Assembly: GCA_005889285.1 (NCBI GenBank)
Contig: VBFF01000013.1
Span: 1 to 12,601 of the forward strand
Direction of reading: 5' to 3'
DNA: 12,601 nt
DNA from: Chloroflexota bacterium
GTDB taxonomy: Bacteria; Chloroflexota; Dormibacteria; CF-121
Positions 11,874-12,601 of the stretch are shown here, piece after piece. The position numbers and the translations under genes are program-made. How positions within the stretch are numbered: position 1 is the stretch's first letter; each line of letters starts with the position of its first letter. The notes under the pieces were generated by a model. It had not been told where the DNA came from and made no database searches. It saw only the letters and a list, made by a program, of their open reading frames with translations.

Positions 11874-12601
11874 ATGCCGCCACCACCAGAGGGGCACCAC
11901 CCGGTCGAGGGGATCGCCGGGAGCGAGCTCCGGCGTGACGTTTCTGTCTGGGGCTCCTACATGTGGGGCTATGCCGCGGTCGGCGCCGACATCTATACCG
12001 CGCTGGGAATCATCACGCTAGCCGCGCTTGGCCTGGCGCCGCTGGCCTTCCTGGCTGCCGGCATCGTTTTCGCCCTGGTCGGCCTGTGCTACGCGGAACT
12101 GGCTTCCGCCTATCCCCTCGCCGGAGGCGGCCAGTACTTCACACTGCGAGGGCTGGGCGATCTCTCGGGCCTCGTGGCCGGCGCCGCCCTGGTGCTCGAC
12201 TACACCATCGATATCTCGCTCTTTACCGTCGTCGCCTTCGGCTACTTCAACTACTTCCTTCCCTGGATCACGTTCGGCCACCACATCACGGATTTCACGG
12301 TGACCCTGGGTCCGATTCATCTGGTCTGGCTCTGGTTGGTCGAGTCAGTGGCCGGGATCGTGATCCTGATCTGGCTCAACGTCCGCGGCATCAAGGTGTC
12401 GACGAACTTCAACGAAATCATCGGGACGATTGCGATCGCCGCGCAAACGATTATCGTGCTCGCGGGTTTCGTCTTGGTCTGGGATCCCGGGCTTGTTGCG
12501 CATCAGATTCTGTTCCATCAGCCCTCGCTTAGCGAGTTCGCCTTCGGTTCTTCGCTCGCCATCATCGCCTTCGTCGGCCTGGAAACGATCTCTCAGGTCG
12601 C
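11874..12601 (+). CDS. APC-family amino-acid permease, N-terminal part (3' end outside window)
   Basis: The frame is open from ATG 11874 to the end of the window, giving 242 residues of a protein that would normally be about 450-700 long. A short Pro/Gly-rich cytoplasmic start (MPPPPEGHHPVEGIAG) leads into ELRRDVSVWGSYMWGYAAVGADIYTALG, which holds the unwound first helix typical of amino acid-polyamine-organocation transporters. Helix 2 follows with AGIVFALVGLCYAELASAYPLAGGGQYFTL, a hallmark of the family. About six membrane segments are present. The last visible part, SLAIIAFVGLETISQV, is the family's conserved helix 6 region with its F-x-G-x-E motif. The substrate is an amino acid or amine, not further defined. 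The gene diverges from the NYN gene across 65 bp. TAGCAT (11860-11865), 8 nt before the ATG, could be its -10. Confidence 0.88.
   Translation, partial: MPPPPEGHHPVEGIAGSELRRDVSVWGSYMWGYAAVGADIYTALGIITLAALGLAPLAFLAAGIVFALVGLCYAELASAYPLAGGGQYFTLRGLGDLSGLVAGAALVLDYTIDISLFTVVAFGYFNYFLPWITFGHHITDFTVTLGPIHLVWLWLVESVAGIVILIWLNVRGIKVSTNFNEIIGTIAIAAQTIIVLAGFVLVWDPGLVAHQILFHQPSLSEFAFGSSLAIIAFVGLETISQV

Noticed and set aside
11963..12532. 189-codon plus-strand ORF in another frame
   Set aside because: It is Arg/Pro-rich. The frame starting at 11874 gives an unmistakable APC permease over the same bases.

Overview
This is a 12.6 kb stretch of GC-rich bacterial chromosome with densely packed genes on both strands and many GTG starts. 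It has a secreted CHAP hydrolase, a PAP2-diacylglycerol kinase fusion, a YacP-type NYN nuclease, two DUF3147-type membrane genes and a KGG stress protein. This mix suggests a soil-type member of the Chloroflexota / Dormibacterota / Actinomycetota side of the bacteria. That placement is inferred from gene content only. Apart from two tRNA genes there is no ribosomal marker, and I see no insertion sequence, phage gene or CRISPR array.

Layout. (1) 1-1389, plus strand: the end of a nucleotidyltransferase-like gene, a small BON-domain gene and a metallophosphoesterase, joined by two successive GTGA stop/start overlaps. (2) 1417-2972, plus: a DUF427 gene and a PuuB/OrdL-type FAD oxidoreductase whose expected start position carries GTA. 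A benzoate-CoA-ligase-type gene converges on it and overlaps its end. (3) 4606-5970: a minus-strand Arg/Ser-rich KGG-repeat protein, divergent from a pair of DUF3147-like membrane genes. The first of the pair is broken by a frame change. (4) 5967-7066: a minus-strand glycolipid-binding-type gene, then tRNA-Tyr(GTA) and tRNA-Thr(GGT) on plus, then a small minus-strand membrane protein. (5) 7113-10272, plus: a ParB-like protein, a PAP2-DAGK fusion enzyme and a second PAP2 phosphatase. (6) 10437-11281: a secreted CHAP-SH3 hydrolase with a clear intrinsic terminator. (7) A minus-strand YacP/Rae1-like NYN nuclease divergent from an APC amino-acid permease that runs off the window.

The 7113-11237 block has an envelope theme: two PAP2 lipid phosphatases, one lipid kinase and a secreted peptidoglycan hydrolase. 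The acyl-CoA ligase, amine oxidase-type enzyme and amino-acid permease fit heterotrophic use of aromatic acids, amines and amino acids, but nothing shows that they form one pathway.

The most informative signals outside the genes concern expression. Four genes (acyl-CoA ligase, glycolipid-binding protein, ParB-like protein, NYN nuclease) have a -10-like hexamer ending exactly 6 nt before the start codon and no ribosome-binding site in between, which predicts leaderless mRNAs. The KGG gene is the opposite case, with a strong Shine-Dalgarno sequence and a probable stem-loop at its 5' end. Other points worth checking are the GTA start, the frame-disrupted DUF3147 gene and two back-to-back promoters between tRNA-Tyr and the glycolipid-binding gene. 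I did not find a convincing new multi-gene defence or mobile system.
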